Below are positions 26,669-36,205 of a stretch of 61,524 nt of DNA, one piece after another (position 1 is the first letter of the stretch; every line of letters starts with the position of its first letter). The position numbers and the translations under genes are program-made. The DNA is from an uncultured bacterium (GTDB lineage: Bacteria; Verrucomicrobiota; Lentisphaeria; Victivallales; UBA1829). The DNA lies in the NCBI GenBank assembly GCA_902774245.1, contig CACYHQ010000015.1:1-61524 (forward strand), in the 5' to 3' direction. The notes beneath the pieces are model-generated. The model searched no databases and had not been told where the DNA came from. It was given only the letters and a program-made list of their open reading frames with translations.

Positions 26669-27976
26669 ATGAAAAAACTCCTGATGTCCCTGATGTGCCT
26701 CGCCATCGGCGCGTCCGTCTTCGGCGCAGACCTCTACATCTCCCAGGCCAACGGCAAGAAGAAAGGTCCCGGCACGAAGGAAGAGCCCTTCAAGGCACTC
26801 CTCGACGCGGTCAAGGCCGCCCAGCCCGGCGACACCATCTACATGGCCGCAGGCAACTACTCCGGCGCGCTCGGAGCCAGCGAGATCATCATCGACAAGC
26901 CTGTCACCATCAAGGGCGGCTATTCCGACGACTTCGCCACCCGCGACCTCGCCAAGTTCACCACCAAGATCCAGCCCCCGAACGACAAGAACGACTCCAA
27001 GGGCCTCGGCGTGATCTCCCTCAAGCTCCCGAACGGCAAAGGCCCCGACATGGTCCTCGACGGCATCGTCATCGACCAGTCCTTCATGAACAGCTATCAC
27101 GACACCAAGGGCAAACCCGAAGGCGTCGAGACCGGCATGTGGCTCGAACCCCCGGCCAAGGGCTCCAAGGACAAATTCGCCTCCGCGAAATCCTACTCCA
27201 TCTACAGCGAGACGCAGGGCCGTTTCGAAGGCAACATCATCATCAAGAACTGCGTGTTCTCCAACAGCGGCAACTACGGCATCAACATCAACCTCTACAA
27301 GGGCAAAGTCACCGTCGAGAACAACCTCTTCGTCGCCTGCCGCATGATCTCCTGCAACGTCCTCTGCTCCAGCTCCCAGAACGGCGACGTGACCTGCGAA
27401 TTCGCGCACAACACCGTCCTCTTCTCCTGGAGCCGCACCGACGACTTCGGCGACATGGGCTACGGCTACCGCTGCAACTCCAAGGTCAACTCCAACGTCC
27501 ACCACAACATCTTCGGTCTCAGCGTCTTCGCCGGCGTCGACAACGCCATGGGCGATCCCAAGACCAAGAAAGTCTCCATCGACAACAACGTCTTCTTCCT
27601 CAACAAGCAGGCCGACGTCACCGTCGTGAAGAGCCCCAGCATCCTCAAGCTCCGCGTCGATTCCGACGAGTTCGAAGACATGGTCGACTTCCCCGGCATG
27701 GAAAGCGTCGAGGACAACGTCTCCCTCAAGGATCCCGCAGCGTTCAAGGGCGCCATCGACGAGGCCTACCTCAACGCCTTCCTCAACGCATCCTACACCG
27801 AGACCACCGATTTCGACGAAAACTCCCCCGCCAACCAGCTCCGCGCCGCCCTCGGCATGAACAAGGTCGGCAAGATCGAGACCAAGGTCTCCATGTACGG
27901 CAACCGTTACCCGCTGGAAAAGACCTTCAAGCTCTTCGGAGCCTACAAGGACTTCGGCGCGCAGGCCGTCAAGTAA
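26669..27976 (+). CDS. secreted parallel beta-helix protein (DUF1565-like)
   Basis: 435 residues. A signal peptide (about 1-19, ending SVFGA) precedes DLYISQANGKKKGPGTKEEPFKAL, the pattern of the DUF1565/pectate-lyase-like N-terminus, then PGDTIYMAAGNYSG and IIIDKPVTIKGGYS. Coils of a right-handed beta-helix follow (IIIKNCVFSNSGNYGININ, VTVENNLFVACRMIS). Related proteins bind or cleave polysaccharides, but no catalytic triad can be identified here. ATG 26669 is favoured over an in-frame ATG at 26567 because of the signal peptide and the GAAAGGT site. It stands alone between promoter and terminator. Confidence 0.85.
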   Translation: MKKLLMSLMCLAIGASVFGADLYISQANGKKKGPGTKEEPFKALLDAVKAAQPGDTIYMAAGNYSGALGASEIIIDKPVTIKGGYSDDFATRDLAKFTTKIQPPNDKNDSKGLGVISLKLPNGKGPDMVLDGIVIDQSFMNSYHDTKGKPEGVETGMWLEPPAKGSKDKFASAKSYSIYSETQGRFEGNIIIKNCVFSNSGNYGININLYKGKVTVENNLFVACRMISCNVLCSSSQNGDVTCEFAHNTVLFSWSRTDDFGDMGYGYRCNSKVNSNVHHNIFGLSVFAGVDNAMGDPKTKKVSIDNNVFFLNKQADVTVVKSPSILKLRVDSDEFEDMVDFPGMESVEDNVSLKDPAAFKGAIDEAYLNAFLNASYTETTDFDENSPANQLRAALGMNKVGKIETKVSMYGNRYPLEKTFKLFGAYKDFGAQAVK

Positions 27977-28011
27977 TCTGACGCCTCACACCATATAATC
28001 TTGTTCCACGC

Positions 28012-28045
28012 GCGGGCCCGGACTTATCTCCGGGTCCGCTTTTTT
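28012..28045 (+). terminator. terminator after the beta-helix gene
   Basis: GCGGGCCCGG (28012-28021) pairs with CCGGGTCCGC (28030-28039), one G-T pair, 8-nt loop, then six T. Confidence 0.88.
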
Positions 28046-28103
28046 CGCCCGTTTTTTCCTTTGGACGGAACTTAACAAGTTTACAGTTTTTTTTCAGAAC
28101 ATC

Positions 28104-28131
28104 TTGACTTTTTTCAGTTTCGCAGTATAGT
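28104..28131 (+). promoter_or_regulatory. promoter of the M48 protease unit
   Basis: TTGACT (28104-28109), 16 bp, TATAGT (28126-28131), 46 nt before the start. Confidence 0.75.
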
Positions 28132-28177
28132 AATTTAGGTAATCATGTTCCCACTTTTGATTTGAGGCAAAATCCAC

Positions 28178-30028
28178 ATGGACGACATCAATCTCGCGAT
28201 CTGGACGAGCTACGAAAAGATCAGAATCTTCTACGAAAAGCATCCCGGTCTTTATAGGCTCAGAATCGTCCTGCTCCTCCTGTTCACGGTCCTGTTCCTC
28301 CTCATCCTCCTCGGCGTTTTCATCCTGCTCCTGTTCGTTCCCGCCGGGCTAAAAAAATGGATCTTTTTCGTCATCATGATCGGCGGCGCCATCGGCATGC
28401 TGCATGACATGGTCAGCAACAAACCGTGGAAAGACCTGTTTTATCTGGAGCCGGGAAAATACCGCGCGCTGTACGACGACGTCGGGGAAATATGCCGCGA
28501 ACTGCGCGCCCGGCGCATCGACGGGATTTATCTCGGCATGACGGAGTCGCTGGCGCTCGTTTCCCATGTGCCGTTCCTGCCGTTTCTGAGGCGGGACATC
28601 CTGATCGTCGGCTACCCGACGTTCTGTTCCGTGGACGCGAAGGCGCTGCGCGTGCTGATCACGCACGAGCTCGGCCATCTCGCCGCCGCCCATCCCGAGG
28701 GCGACATGGCACGGAATTTCATCGAATGGATCTGGTCGATCTGCGTCTTTTCTCCTCTGTACAGATTCCTCGTTTTCCTGAAAGTCATGCCGCCTCTGCC
28801 GATCCTCTTCTTCCCGATGGAGATCGAACAGGAAAAAGCCGCCGACGAGTATTGCCGCAGGACGTTCGCCTACCGGGATTTCACGGAGGCTTTCACGCAG
28901 ATGGTCGCCAGGGATCAGCTGGAAGACGCGGAGGTCCTGCTCCGGAAACTCTCCGGGACCGAACCGGGCGACGATCTCGCCGCGATCATCCGCGCGTCCC
29001 GGCGCGAACTGCCGGACGACGGCAAGGTCCGGCGCGAGCTCGGGCATCTGCTCAAATCGGCGAATCCGGTCAACATCCCGCATCCGCCCTTCCGCGAACG
29101 CGTCGGCACGGCCGACGTCGAAGCGCTTCTGTCCTGCCTGAAACGCACCCCGGATGCCGTGGAACACTATCTGCTCGCCTGTCCCGATTTCGAACGGGAT
29201 TACAACGCGTATCTGGAGAAAAGCGGTCTGCGCGACTTCCTGACGAACTACAGAAAGAGCCTCGAAGAGCTGCGCGAAAAACTTGACTCCCTGGATATGT
29301 CGTCCGACGATCCGGACACGTTCACGGATGCTCTGCACCCGGCACGCTTGCTCGACCGGATGGATGTTTTCAATGCCTGCCTCGACATCCTCCGCGAACG
29401 TTTCCCCGATTCCCTTTCCGCGCAGGCGACGGTCCTCTCGGCGCAAATGGACTGGGCCGACGACGATCGGGAGCTCGACGAAGCCGCCGGAAAACTCGAA
29501 CAGATGATTCTCGGCAACTCCATGCTCGCGCTTCAGTTCGCCGACACGCTCGTAAAATACTGGCTCCGGCAGGGCGACCTCGCGAAAGTGAAACAGCTCC
29601 TCGTGCTGGCGAACAAGGCGACGAACGGGATGCGCGGCGCGTTCAATGCGAAACTCTCAATGGACGATTTTCTGCTCACGAGCGACATCCCGGACCATTA
29701 CATCACCGATATCGCCGACGCCCTCGTCGACCCGTCCATGGGCGTGAAAAAGTTTTATCTCGTGTCGCGCCGCTATGACCGCTCCGTCGCGCTGGGTTCG
29801 CTGTTCCTCTACCTCGTCTGCAAACAGAACATCCACAGTTTTTTCTCCGGCTTCTCGGGCAGGGAACTCGCGGACAGATGCACGATCGCGCTTGCGGATT
29901 TCAACATTGAAGCACGCATCGCCACAAAAAAGGACATCCGGATCCTTGAGGCGAAGGGCATCCCCGCGCACGAACCGAAACTGAGCGAGGAACACGCCCG
30001 CGCGATCGCGGAGAAGAAAAAGAAATAG
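28178..30028 (+). CDS. M48-family membrane metalloprotease
   Basis: 616 residues. Two N-terminal membrane helices (about 28-55 and 58-78) precede the zinc site HELGH (163-167) and the downstream EKAAD (219-223) holding the third ligand and its partner Asp, as in HtpX/Ste24-type proteases. A further hydrophobic stretch lies at about 182-212. The C-terminal 350 residues are helical, tetratricopeptide-like in look, with no named domain seen. It probably cleaves membrane or envelope proteins. The following membrane-protein gene starts 29 nt later and is likely co-expressed. Confidence 0.85.
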   Translation: MDDINLAIWTSYEKIRIFYEKHPGLYRLRIVLLLLFTVLFLLILLGVFILLLFVPAGLKKWIFFVIMIGGAIGMLHDMVSNKPWKDLFYLEPGKYRALYDDVGEICRELRARRIDGIYLGMTESLALVSHVPFLPFLRRDILIVGYPTFCSVDAKALRVLITHELGHLAAAHPEGDMARNFIEWIWSICVFSPLYRFLVFLKVMPPLPILFFPMEIEQEKAADEYCRRTFAYRDFTEAFTQMVARDQLEDAEVLLRKLSGTEPGDDLAAIIRASRRELPDDGKVRRELGHLLKSANPVNIPHPPFRERVGTADVEALLSCLKRTPDAVEHYLLACPDFERDYNAYLEKSGLRDFLTNYRKSLEELREKLDSLDMSSDDPDTFTDALHPARLLDRMDVFNACLDILRERFPDSLSAQATVLSAQMDWADDDRELDEAAGKLEQMILGNSMLALQFADTLVKYWLRQGDLAKVKQLLVLANKATNGMRGAFNAKLSMDDFLLTSDIPDHYITDIADALVDPSMGVKKFYLVSRRYDRSVALGSLFLYLVCKQNIHSFFSGFSGRELADRCTIALADFNIEARIATKKDIRILEAKGIPAHEPKLSEEHARAIAEKKKK

Positions 30029-30057
30029 CTTTGTCATTCAAATAAGGAGAAACGACC

Positions 30058-31005
30058 ATGTTTGACGACCTCATTTTCACGATTCTCATGCTGATCCTGC
30101 CGGCCGTCCTGTGGATCGTGCCGAAGACACGGCGCAACAACGGAAACTGGCTCATCGCGTGGAAGACTGTCCCGCTGGGGTTCATTGCCATTTGCTGGAC
30201 CGGATGGCTTATGTCGAAGTTTCAATCTGTCCTCTGCGAACGGCTGGAAAGAAACATCGATATTCCGTTCTGGGTTACGCTTGTCGTGCCGCTGACGGTG
30301 GCATTCCTGGTCATCATCCTCGGCGGACTATTCATCAAACGGAAGTTCGGCACGGAGAAAAAATACAATCCCGGACCGTCCATCCTGATCTTCCTTGCCG
30401 CTGTGCCGCACGTGATCATCTTGTCCTGGATCCTGTCCTTTGTCTGTGATCTCGGGGCCGATGATTATAAGGGGGAATGGCGGACCGCCTGGCTCCCGAA
30501 GGAAGGAAACACCGCGATCGCGTTTCAGGAACAGTCCATCCACCCGTTTCTGGCGGAATACAACTACCGGCTCCGTTTTTCGCGTGATGGAGAGCAGACT
30601 TATCAGCTTCTCCTGACGAACACCGGAGGAAGCACGTATTTCAATGTCTACCGGCTGAAAGACGGACGGCTGCTTTTCTGCGACAAGGAATGGGACTATC
30701 TCGTGGACGTGCAGGGCCCGGAATGCCGCGTGTTCAGGGTGGATTCGCTTGAAGACAAACTGTATGCCGCGCGGATTCCGAACGAAAAAATCGGCTCGTG
30801 GTCCATCGTACCGATACGGGAAGACGACCAGATCGTGATGAGAATGGGCGACCATACCGTCCCCGCGGAGGACGTCACCGGCATCCTCGACGACATGACC
30901 TATTACGGCTGCATCCAGGACCGTTTTTATCCGGCGGATCAGAAACCGGAACAGACAATCAAAAAAATGTTTGAAAAGCCCCAACCCGGCGAATTGCTGT
31001 ACTGA
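30058..31005 (+). CDS. membrane protein of unknown function
   Basis: 315 residues. Four membrane helices fill the first 140 residues (about 4-22, 36-53, 70-94, 107-130). The rest is a soluble, beta-rich region (YQLLLTNTGGSTYFNVYRLKDGRLLFCDKEWDYLVDVQ). It has a good ribosome site (AAGGAGA) and follows the M48 protease closely, so it may be its partner or substrate; that is inference. No family was recognised. Confidence 0.7.
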   Translation: MFDDLIFTILMLILPAVLWIVPKTRRNNGNWLIAWKTVPLGFIAICWTGWLMSKFQSVLCERLERNIDIPFWVTLVVPLTVAFLVIILGGLFIKRKFGTEKKYNPGPSILIFLAAVPHVIILSWILSFVCDLGADDYKGEWRTAWLPKEGNTAIAFQEQSIHPFLAEYNYRLRFSRDGEQTYQLLLTNTGGSTYFNVYRLKDGRLLFCDKEWDYLVDVQGPECRVFRVDSLEDKLYAARIPNEKIGSWSIVPIREDDQIVMRMGDHTVPAEDVTGILDDMTYYGCIQDRFYPADQKPEQTIKKMFEKPQPGELLY

Positions 31006-31138
31006 CGCCGGGCCGTGGGAAAGCCACCTCGCAACAGCTCCCCCCATCATAAAAACACTCGCGTCCGCGTTCATCCCCGCCTGAAAAATAGCTTCCCCGA
31101 CCGCATACGACTGAGGAGGCTTTCCTGTTCCGGGACAA

Positions 31139-33067
31139 TTACTTCAGTTCCGGAAGCGGCGTTATCTTGACTTCGGTCTGCAAATCGTCCTTTGCAAACG
31201 GCTTGTCGTCATCCGTGAACTCGATGGAAGTCTTCTGTGCCCATTCACGAAGTTGCGTCAGCACCTCTTTCAGCGCTTTCCCGTTCATGTGGGACGCCTC
31301 GAACATCAGGTCCTGATCCAGTTGGATGACATCGGACTTATTGCCGTCCAACGAAACCTTCGAGGTCAGGAAGGCTTTCCAGTTTACGGAATACGCCTGA
31401 ATCTTGTTTTTCTCCTCAAGCTCGCCGGCCTTTTTGGAGAAGATCGCCTTGAAGAACTTGTTCGTCGCGAGCTTCGTCATCAGGGCGGACCCGTTGCTCC
31501 AGGAGATACCTTTGGGCGTAAACACCAGACCGGAATTGCCGGACGAGATCATTTCCGTATTCAGATAGGCGAAAACGGGCGTATCGTCTTCCAGATTCAA
31601 GGTCTTGCGCACCGTGCTCTGCACCGAGGCGCTGTAGGCATTAAACGCCTTGATTCCGTTCTTTTTGACATACCGGCCGATCCGGGACCACACCGCCAGG
31701 AAGAACAATGCCTCGTCGCCGGACGCCCGCGCGCAATCCTCCCTCGTTTTGTACATGTAATCAAAAGCCGTTCTGGCGAGCTCGTCGAAATGCTTCAGTG
31801 CCTTGTCGACGTCTTCCGTCAGCCAGGATACGTCGATCGAATCGCGTTTGGCCAGTTCGTCGAGCTGGTGCCGGACGGCCTGAGCCTTTTCCTCCGAGGC
31901 GGTAAAACCGGAGGAATGATACAGCTCGTAGGCCTGACGCTGCTTCTGCGCCTCTTCCCGTGTCTCGAACTCCCTGGGGCCGACGGTCCTGGCGATCCGG
32001 TCGAACTCCGCCGCCAGCTTGTCAAGCGCCGGATATCCGTTATAATCCTCCATGCCGATCTTTTTGGCGTATTCGGCCATCTTCTTCTGGGAGTCCCAGA
32101 CGTCATTTTCCGTGTCGACGCACAGCGTCTTGTAAAACTCATCCAGTTTCCGGGACAGCATGTCCTTGACTTCACTGACGTTGAAAAAGTTCGCGACCTT
32201 TACGACCGGAGCGATCTCGTCCGGGTATTTTTCAATGATATAGGCGTATGCGTTCACAAGCAGGGGGTTCAGGGACAGGATCCTGCGGCATTGTTCCTCG
32301 ATCTTTTCCGGGGGAATGATGCCTTTCATGATGTTGGAGAGCAGCAGATCCGCCTTGGCGACATCCTCGTCCTTCAGGCAGTCGATGCTGATCGCCGGAC
32401 ACTTTTTGTCGATATACTTGAACAGGTCAAGATACATGTTGGCAAGGCTGTTGTAAATGGCATCGGCAAACACCTGGGACGTTTTCTTGTCGGCGCAGAA
32501 CTTGTCAAGCTCGGTTTTCTGCCGATTGCCCTCGCAGGAACGCCCGATCAGACTGAACGTGCCGGAGAGAGCGGTATCGGCCGGCTTGACCTCTTCCGCG
32601 TCCGCAGCAGCCGGCGCATCATTCGTTTCATCGACATCCTTTTTTTCCTCCGCCGCATCGGAGGCGTCTATCTTCTCCACGCTGTCATCCGCCTGTACCG
32701 GACTTGATGTCTGTTGAGCCGGTTTCTGTTCGAACGCCTTCAGGTACGACACGGCGGCGTCGAGGCGCGACATGTCAAAATCCTCCTTCACGAACCGTGC
32801 CGGATCCAGATCGTAATGCTCGTTCTCCGCCAGGATCTTCGAGGCGAGCGTAGCCCCCTGAACAAGATATTCGTTGACCCAGTTGTCCGCGCCGTTGGTC
32901 AGGTCGGAGAAACTCCTGAATTTCCTCGGGAACTCATCCAGCGCAAGCTGACGGCTTTTTTCGGCCAGCATCCTGAATCTGTACCGGATATCATAATACT
33001 CCAGCTGCTCGGGAGTAAAGGCTATTTCTCCATGCAGGACGGAAAAAACTTCGACGTGCTTTCTCAT
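31139..33067 (-). CDS. large soluble protein of unknown function
   Basis: 642 residues, no signal peptide and no membrane segment. The start was set at ATG 33067 because GGAGGT lies 4 nt before it; an upstream in-frame ATG (33100) has no such site. Layout: an N-terminal helical part (about 1-115), an Ala/Glu/Asp/Lys-rich linker (about 120-170), a long helical middle, and a C-terminal beta-rich part (about 520-640) with FTPKGISWSNG, which has the look of small PH-like modules in bacterial proteins of unknown role. No family assigned. It is a single-gene unit with its own promoter. Confidence 0.72.
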   Translation of the reverse strand: MRKHVEVFSVLHGEIAFTPEQLEYYDIRYRFRMLAEKSRQLALDEFPRKFRSFSDLTNGADNWVNEYLVQGATLASKILAENEHYDLDPARFVKEDFDMSRLDAAVSYLKAFEQKPAQQTSSPVQADDSVEKIDASDAAEEKKDVDETNDAPAAADAEEVKPADTALSGTFSLIGRSCEGNRQKTELDKFCADKKTSQVFADAIYNSLANMYLDLFKYIDKKCPAISIDCLKDEDVAKADLLLSNIMKGIIPPEKIEEQCRRILSLNPLLVNAYAYIIEKYPDEIAPVVKVANFFNVSEVKDMLSRKLDEFYKTLCVDTENDVWDSQKKMAEYAKKIGMEDYNGYPALDKLAAEFDRIARTVGPREFETREEAQKQRQAYELYHSSGFTASEEKAQAVRHQLDELAKRDSIDVSWLTEDVDKALKHFDELARTAFDYMYKTREDCARASGDEALFFLAVWSRIGRYVKKNGIKAFNAYSASVQSTVRKTLNLEDDTPVFAYLNTEMISSGNSGLVFTPKGISWSNGSALMTKLATNKFFKAIFSKKAGELEEKNKIQAYSVNWKAFLTSKVSLDGNKSDVIQLDQDLMFEASHMNGKALKEVLTQLREWAQKTSIEFTDDDKPFAKDDLQTEVKITPLPELK

Positions 33068-33149
33068 TCTGACCTCCGAAAAGAGTTTGATTGGTTTCAC
33101 CGGACATCCGCCGGATAATCATTTCCGGTTTTGAGCGTCCACAAGCTAT

Positions 33150-33177
33150 AATATAGCTGAATCCGTCCGGATTGCAA
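33150..33177 (-). promoter_or_regulatory. promoter of the 642-residue protein gene
   Basis: On the minus strand TTGCAA (33177-33172), 16 bp, TATATT (33155-33150). Confidence 0.65.
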
Positions 33178-33278
33178 GGCAGAAAAAGACGACAGCGAGA
33201 GGAAAAAGATATAGTTCCTCAAGAAATGGTCAAACGAGCTTAAACCGGCAACCTGCCCGAGGCGGGACCAATGCGTTT

Positions 33279-34322
33279 TTACACGCGGGACTCGAAGCCG
33301 ATCCGCGGGTCGGCGATCACGTACAGGATGTCCGACAGCAGGATGCCGGCGAGCGTCAGGAATCCGCTGAACGCGAAGAGCGTCATCATCAGCGGGATGT
33401 CGCGGCTGCTGAGCGCGAGCATGGAAAGCGCGCCCATGCCGGGGATGTTGAAGATGTATTCGATCAGGATGCTGCCGGACACGAGGCCGGGCAGGATGCC
33501 CGCGAACAGCGTGATCATGATGATCAGGGCGTTGCGGAACGCGTGAACGTAGATGACCTCTTTTTCCGCGACGCCCTTCGCGCGCGCCGTGCGGATGTAT
33601 TCCTGCCGGATCACGTCGAGCATGCCCGCCCGCGTGAACCGCGCGATCCCGGCGAACGACGCATAGCTGAGGCAGAAGACCGGGAGCACATAATGCATCG
33701 CCGTCACCCACATGATCTTCCACGAGCTCATCCCCTGCGTGATATCGGGCGTAAGTCCCTTCAACGGGAAGATCGGTGCGAGGCCGCCCACGCACAGCGT
33801 CGCCTGAAGCAGCAGCGCCACGGAGATCGCCGGAAGCGAGTACAGGAAGAACAGGAACAGCGTCGTGGTCTTGTCGAACGCCGTGTCGTGCCGGACGGCG
33901 GTCTGGATGCCAATGGGGATAGAAAGGATATATGTGACGAGGATCGCGAAGAGGTTGAGCTTGATCGTGACGGGGAGGCGTTCGAGGACCAGCTCGGTCA
34001 CGGGCCGTCCCTTGTCGACCGCGACGGACGCGCCCAGGTCGCCGTGACACGCTTCCCAGATCCACAGGCCGAACCCGACGATGATCGGTTTGTCGAGGTG
34101 GAGTTTCTCCTCGATGATCTTGTTGCGCCCGAGGTCGGTCTTGTCGCTCGACATGGTCCCCGCCGCGTTCTTGCCGCCTCCATCGGCGGAGAGGAACGTG
34201 CTTTTAGACGGGTCGCCCGGCGCGAGGCGCACAAGCGCGTAGCTCGCCAGCAGGATCACGAAAAGCGTGAAGAAGCCGAGGGCGAGGCGTTTGACCAGAT
34301 ATGTCCAGAATTGTCCCTTCAT
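33279..34322 (-). CDS. peptide/nickel-type ABC transporter permease (DppB/OppB-like)
   Basis: 347 residues with six membrane helices. The first helix region reads TLFVILLASYALVRLAPGDPS, a hallmark of the DppB/OppB branch, and the cytoplasmic EAA loop reads EYIRTARAKGVAEKEVIYVH. A periplasmic loop after helix 1 (about 40-105) is of usual size. It would pair with a second permease, ATPases and a binding protein, but none is adjacent on either side. The gene ends ADPRIGFESRV, a family-typical C-terminus, so it is not truncated. Confidence 0.85.
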   Translation of the reverse strand: MKGQFWTYLVKRLALGFFTLFVILLASYALVRLAPGDPSKSTFLSADGGGKNAAGTMSSDKTDLGRNKIIEEKLHLDKPIIVGFGLWIWEACHGDLGASVAVDKGRPVTELVLERLPVTIKLNLFAILVTYILSIPIGIQTAVRHDTAFDKTTTLFLFFLYSLPAISVALLLQATLCVGGLAPIFPLKGLTPDITQGMSSWKIMWVTAMHYVLPVFCLSYASFAGIARFTRAGMLDVIRQEYIRTARAKGVAEKEVIYVHAFRNALIIMITLFAGILPGLVSGSILIEYIFNIPGMGALSMLALSSRDIPLMMTLFAFSGFLTLAGILLSDILYVIADPRIGFESRV

Positions 34323-34377
34323 GCGCGGGCGGATGTCCTATTCGGTTTGAATGACGGAATCAACAAAACTCTCTACA

Positions 34378-34405
34378 AATTTACCTCATTTTTCCCCGAA
34401 TGCAA
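34378..34405 (-). promoter_or_regulatory. promoter of the ABC permease gene
   Basis: On the minus strand TTGCAT (34405-34400), 16 bp, TAAATT (34383-34378). Confidence 0.5.
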
Positions 34406-34455
34406 ATCCGCGTCCGAAAAAATCGCGCAAAACATGCACTTTTCCCGTTTCACGC

Positions 34456-34484
34456 TTGATTTTCAGGCGTCAGCGATGTATTGT
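34456..34484 (+). promoter_or_regulatory. promoter of the small membrane protein gene
   Basis: TTGATT (34456-34461), 17 bp, TATTGT (34479-34484). Confidence 0.5.
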
Positions 34485-34533
34485 ATTGAATTCGTAAAAC
34501 AACAGCACCAATCCGCACGATTCTTCGTTTATC

Positions 34534-34908
34534 ATGGTCTTTATTCTGTTCGTTTCCGCGCTTTTCATGCTCGCATTCGTGTTTCTGGACATGTCGCACG
34601 AAGTCCTGAAAAAACAGATTCGCCGCATCAGTGCGAAAAAAAAGGACGAGCCGCGTCCGCCTGAACTGGATTATCCGTTTTTCAGGCTCGGCCCGTCCGG
34701 GTCCGGCCGTGCGCCGTGGCAGCGTTACGGCCGACGCGAAACGCAGGTCGCCGACCGCGACGACTTCATCAGGAAGATCGCGCCGGAATACCTCGACAGG
34801 TTCATCCTTCAGGAACGCATCCTGCGACTGATGTTCGGCGCGACATTTTTCGTGCTCGCGCTGGACGTGCTCGCGGTCGCGATCCACATCATCCGGCACT
34901 GGAAATAA
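34534..34908 (+). CDS. small two-helix membrane protein of unknown function
   Basis: 124 residues. A membrane helix at each end (about 2-19 and 99-119) flanks a strongly basic, Pro/Arg-rich cytoplasmic-looking segment (KKQIRRISAKKKDEPRPPE). No family recognised. It has a promoter just upstream, is convergent with rlmI, and its stop lies 12 nt from the rlmI stop. The ribosome site is weak. Confidence 0.55.
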   Translation: MVFILFVSALFMLAFVFLDMSHEVLKKQIRRISAKKKDEPRPPELDYPFFRLGPSGSGRAPWQRYGRRETQVADRDDFIRKIAPEYLDRFILQERILRLMFGATFFVLALDVLAVAIHIIRHWK

Positions 34909-34920
34909 GCAGATTTCTAC

Positions 34921-36108
34921 TCAGATCGAAGCAACGAGCTGAAGCCCCTTGAGGTAACGCCCTTCCGGGAACGAACTCAGGACAGGATGGTCCGGCCCCT
35001 GGGAGAGCCACCGCACAGTGCGGAGCGGACGGTGCGCGTCCGACGCCGCGTAATCCACGATCTTCGCAAAGAAGTCGTCGTCGATCGCCCCCGAACACGA
35101 GAACGTGAACAGCTGTCCGCCCGGATTCAGGAGCTTGACCGCCAGCAGATTGATGTCCTTGTAGGCACGCGCGGCTCGCTCGCGCTGCGACATCGTCTCC
35201 GCGAACTTCGGCGGATCCAGCACGATCACGTCGAAACTCTTCCGCGCGTCGCGGCAGCTCCGCAGGAACTGGAACACGTCCGCCTCCTTCGTCTCGAACG
35301 CGTCGGGGGAAAAGCCGTTCAGCGCGGCCAGCTCGCGCGCACAGGCCAGCGCGGGCTCCGAAGAATCCACATTCAGCACATGTTTCGCGCCGCCGTTCAG
35401 CGCGGCCAGCCCGAATCCGCCCGTGTACGAGAAACAGTTCAGCACGCTCTCGGCTCCGGCGGCGCATTCCGCCACCAGCCGGCGGTTGTCGCGCTGGTCG
35501 AGGTAGAACCCGGTCTTGTGTCCCGCCAGGTAATCGGCGCGGTACCGGATGCCGTTCTCCGTGAACTCCAGCACGTCCGGAAGCGGTTCTCCAGCGAGGT
35601 GTCCGGTCCGCGACGGCAGCCCGTCCTTCGTGCGGCTGTCGACATCAGAACGTTCGTACACGCCCTTCGCATAATCCAGCAGCAGCCTGCCGATCAGCTC
35701 GCGGTGGCGTTCCATCCCCGCGCCCGTGATCTGGCAGACGGCGTATTCGCCGAAGACGTCGGCGATCAGCCCGGGGAGACCGTCCGATTCCGCGCAGACC
35801 AGCCGGTACGCATCCGGCAGATCGCCATGAAACACGGTCCTGCGAAGTGCAAACGCCGAAGCAAGCCGTTTGCGGAAAAACGCCTCGTCTATCGCCTCGG
35901 ATTCCGAGAAATTCCAAAGTTTCACCGGGATGTGCGATTCGGCGGCGTATGCCCCGTGTGCGAGGAATTCGCCGCGCGCGCTCCGCACCTCGACCGTCTC
36001 GCCGGATCCGGGATTCCCCGTCACCTCGCGGACCGCGCCGGAGAAGATCCACGGGTGATGCCGCAGGACGGATTTTTCGCGGCCTTCTTTCAGGATGACG
36101 GTATGCAT
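34921..36108 (-). CDS. rlmI: RlmI-like 23S rRNA cytosine-5 methyltransferase
   Basis: 395 residues. An N-terminal PUA domain (about 1-75, starting LKEGREKSVLRHHPWIFSGAV) is followed by a central linker and a SAM-binding domain with VLNCFSYTGGFGLAALNGG, NVDSSEPAL and FDVIVLDPPKFA. FTFSCSGAI carries the likely catalytic Cys. This is the layout of RlmI, which methylates C1962 of 23S rRNA. Specificity is inferred from the family. It lies downstream of fabH on the same strand, separated by a terminator-like hairpin. Confidence 0.88.
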   Translation of the reverse strand: MHTVILKEGREKSVLRHHPWIFSGAVREVTGNPGSGETVEVRSARGEFLAHGAYAAESHIPVKLWNFSESEAIDEAFFRKRLASAFALRRTVFHGDLPDAYRLVCAESDGLPGLIADVFGEYAVCQITGAGMERHRELIGRLLLDYAKGVYERSDVDSRTKDGLPSRTGHLAGEPLPDVLEFTENGIRYRADYLAGHKTGFYLDQRDNRRLVAECAAGAESVLNCFSYTGGFGLAALNGGAKHVLNVDSSEPALACARELAALNGFSPDAFETKEADVFQFLRSCRDARKSFDVIVLDPPKFAETMSQRERAARAYKDINLLAVKLLNPGGQLFTFSCSGAIDDDFFAKIVDYAASDAHRPLRTVRWLSQGPDHPVLSSFPEGRYLKGLQLVASI

Positions 36109-36160
36109 GGGACAGCCTCGCAGGGGTTCAATTCAGGTTCAAATCGCAGAAAAACGGAAC

Positions 36161-36190
36161 AAAAAGAAAGGCGGATCGTTCAGACCCGCC
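36161..36190 (-). terminator. terminator after fabH
   Basis: On the minus strand GGCGG (36190-36186 as complement) pairs with CCGCC (36174-36170), 11-nt loop, followed by TTTCTTTTTG. It starts 16 nt past the fabH stop. Confidence 0.6.
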
Positions 36191-36205
36191 CTCGGGAAAA
36201 CACGC

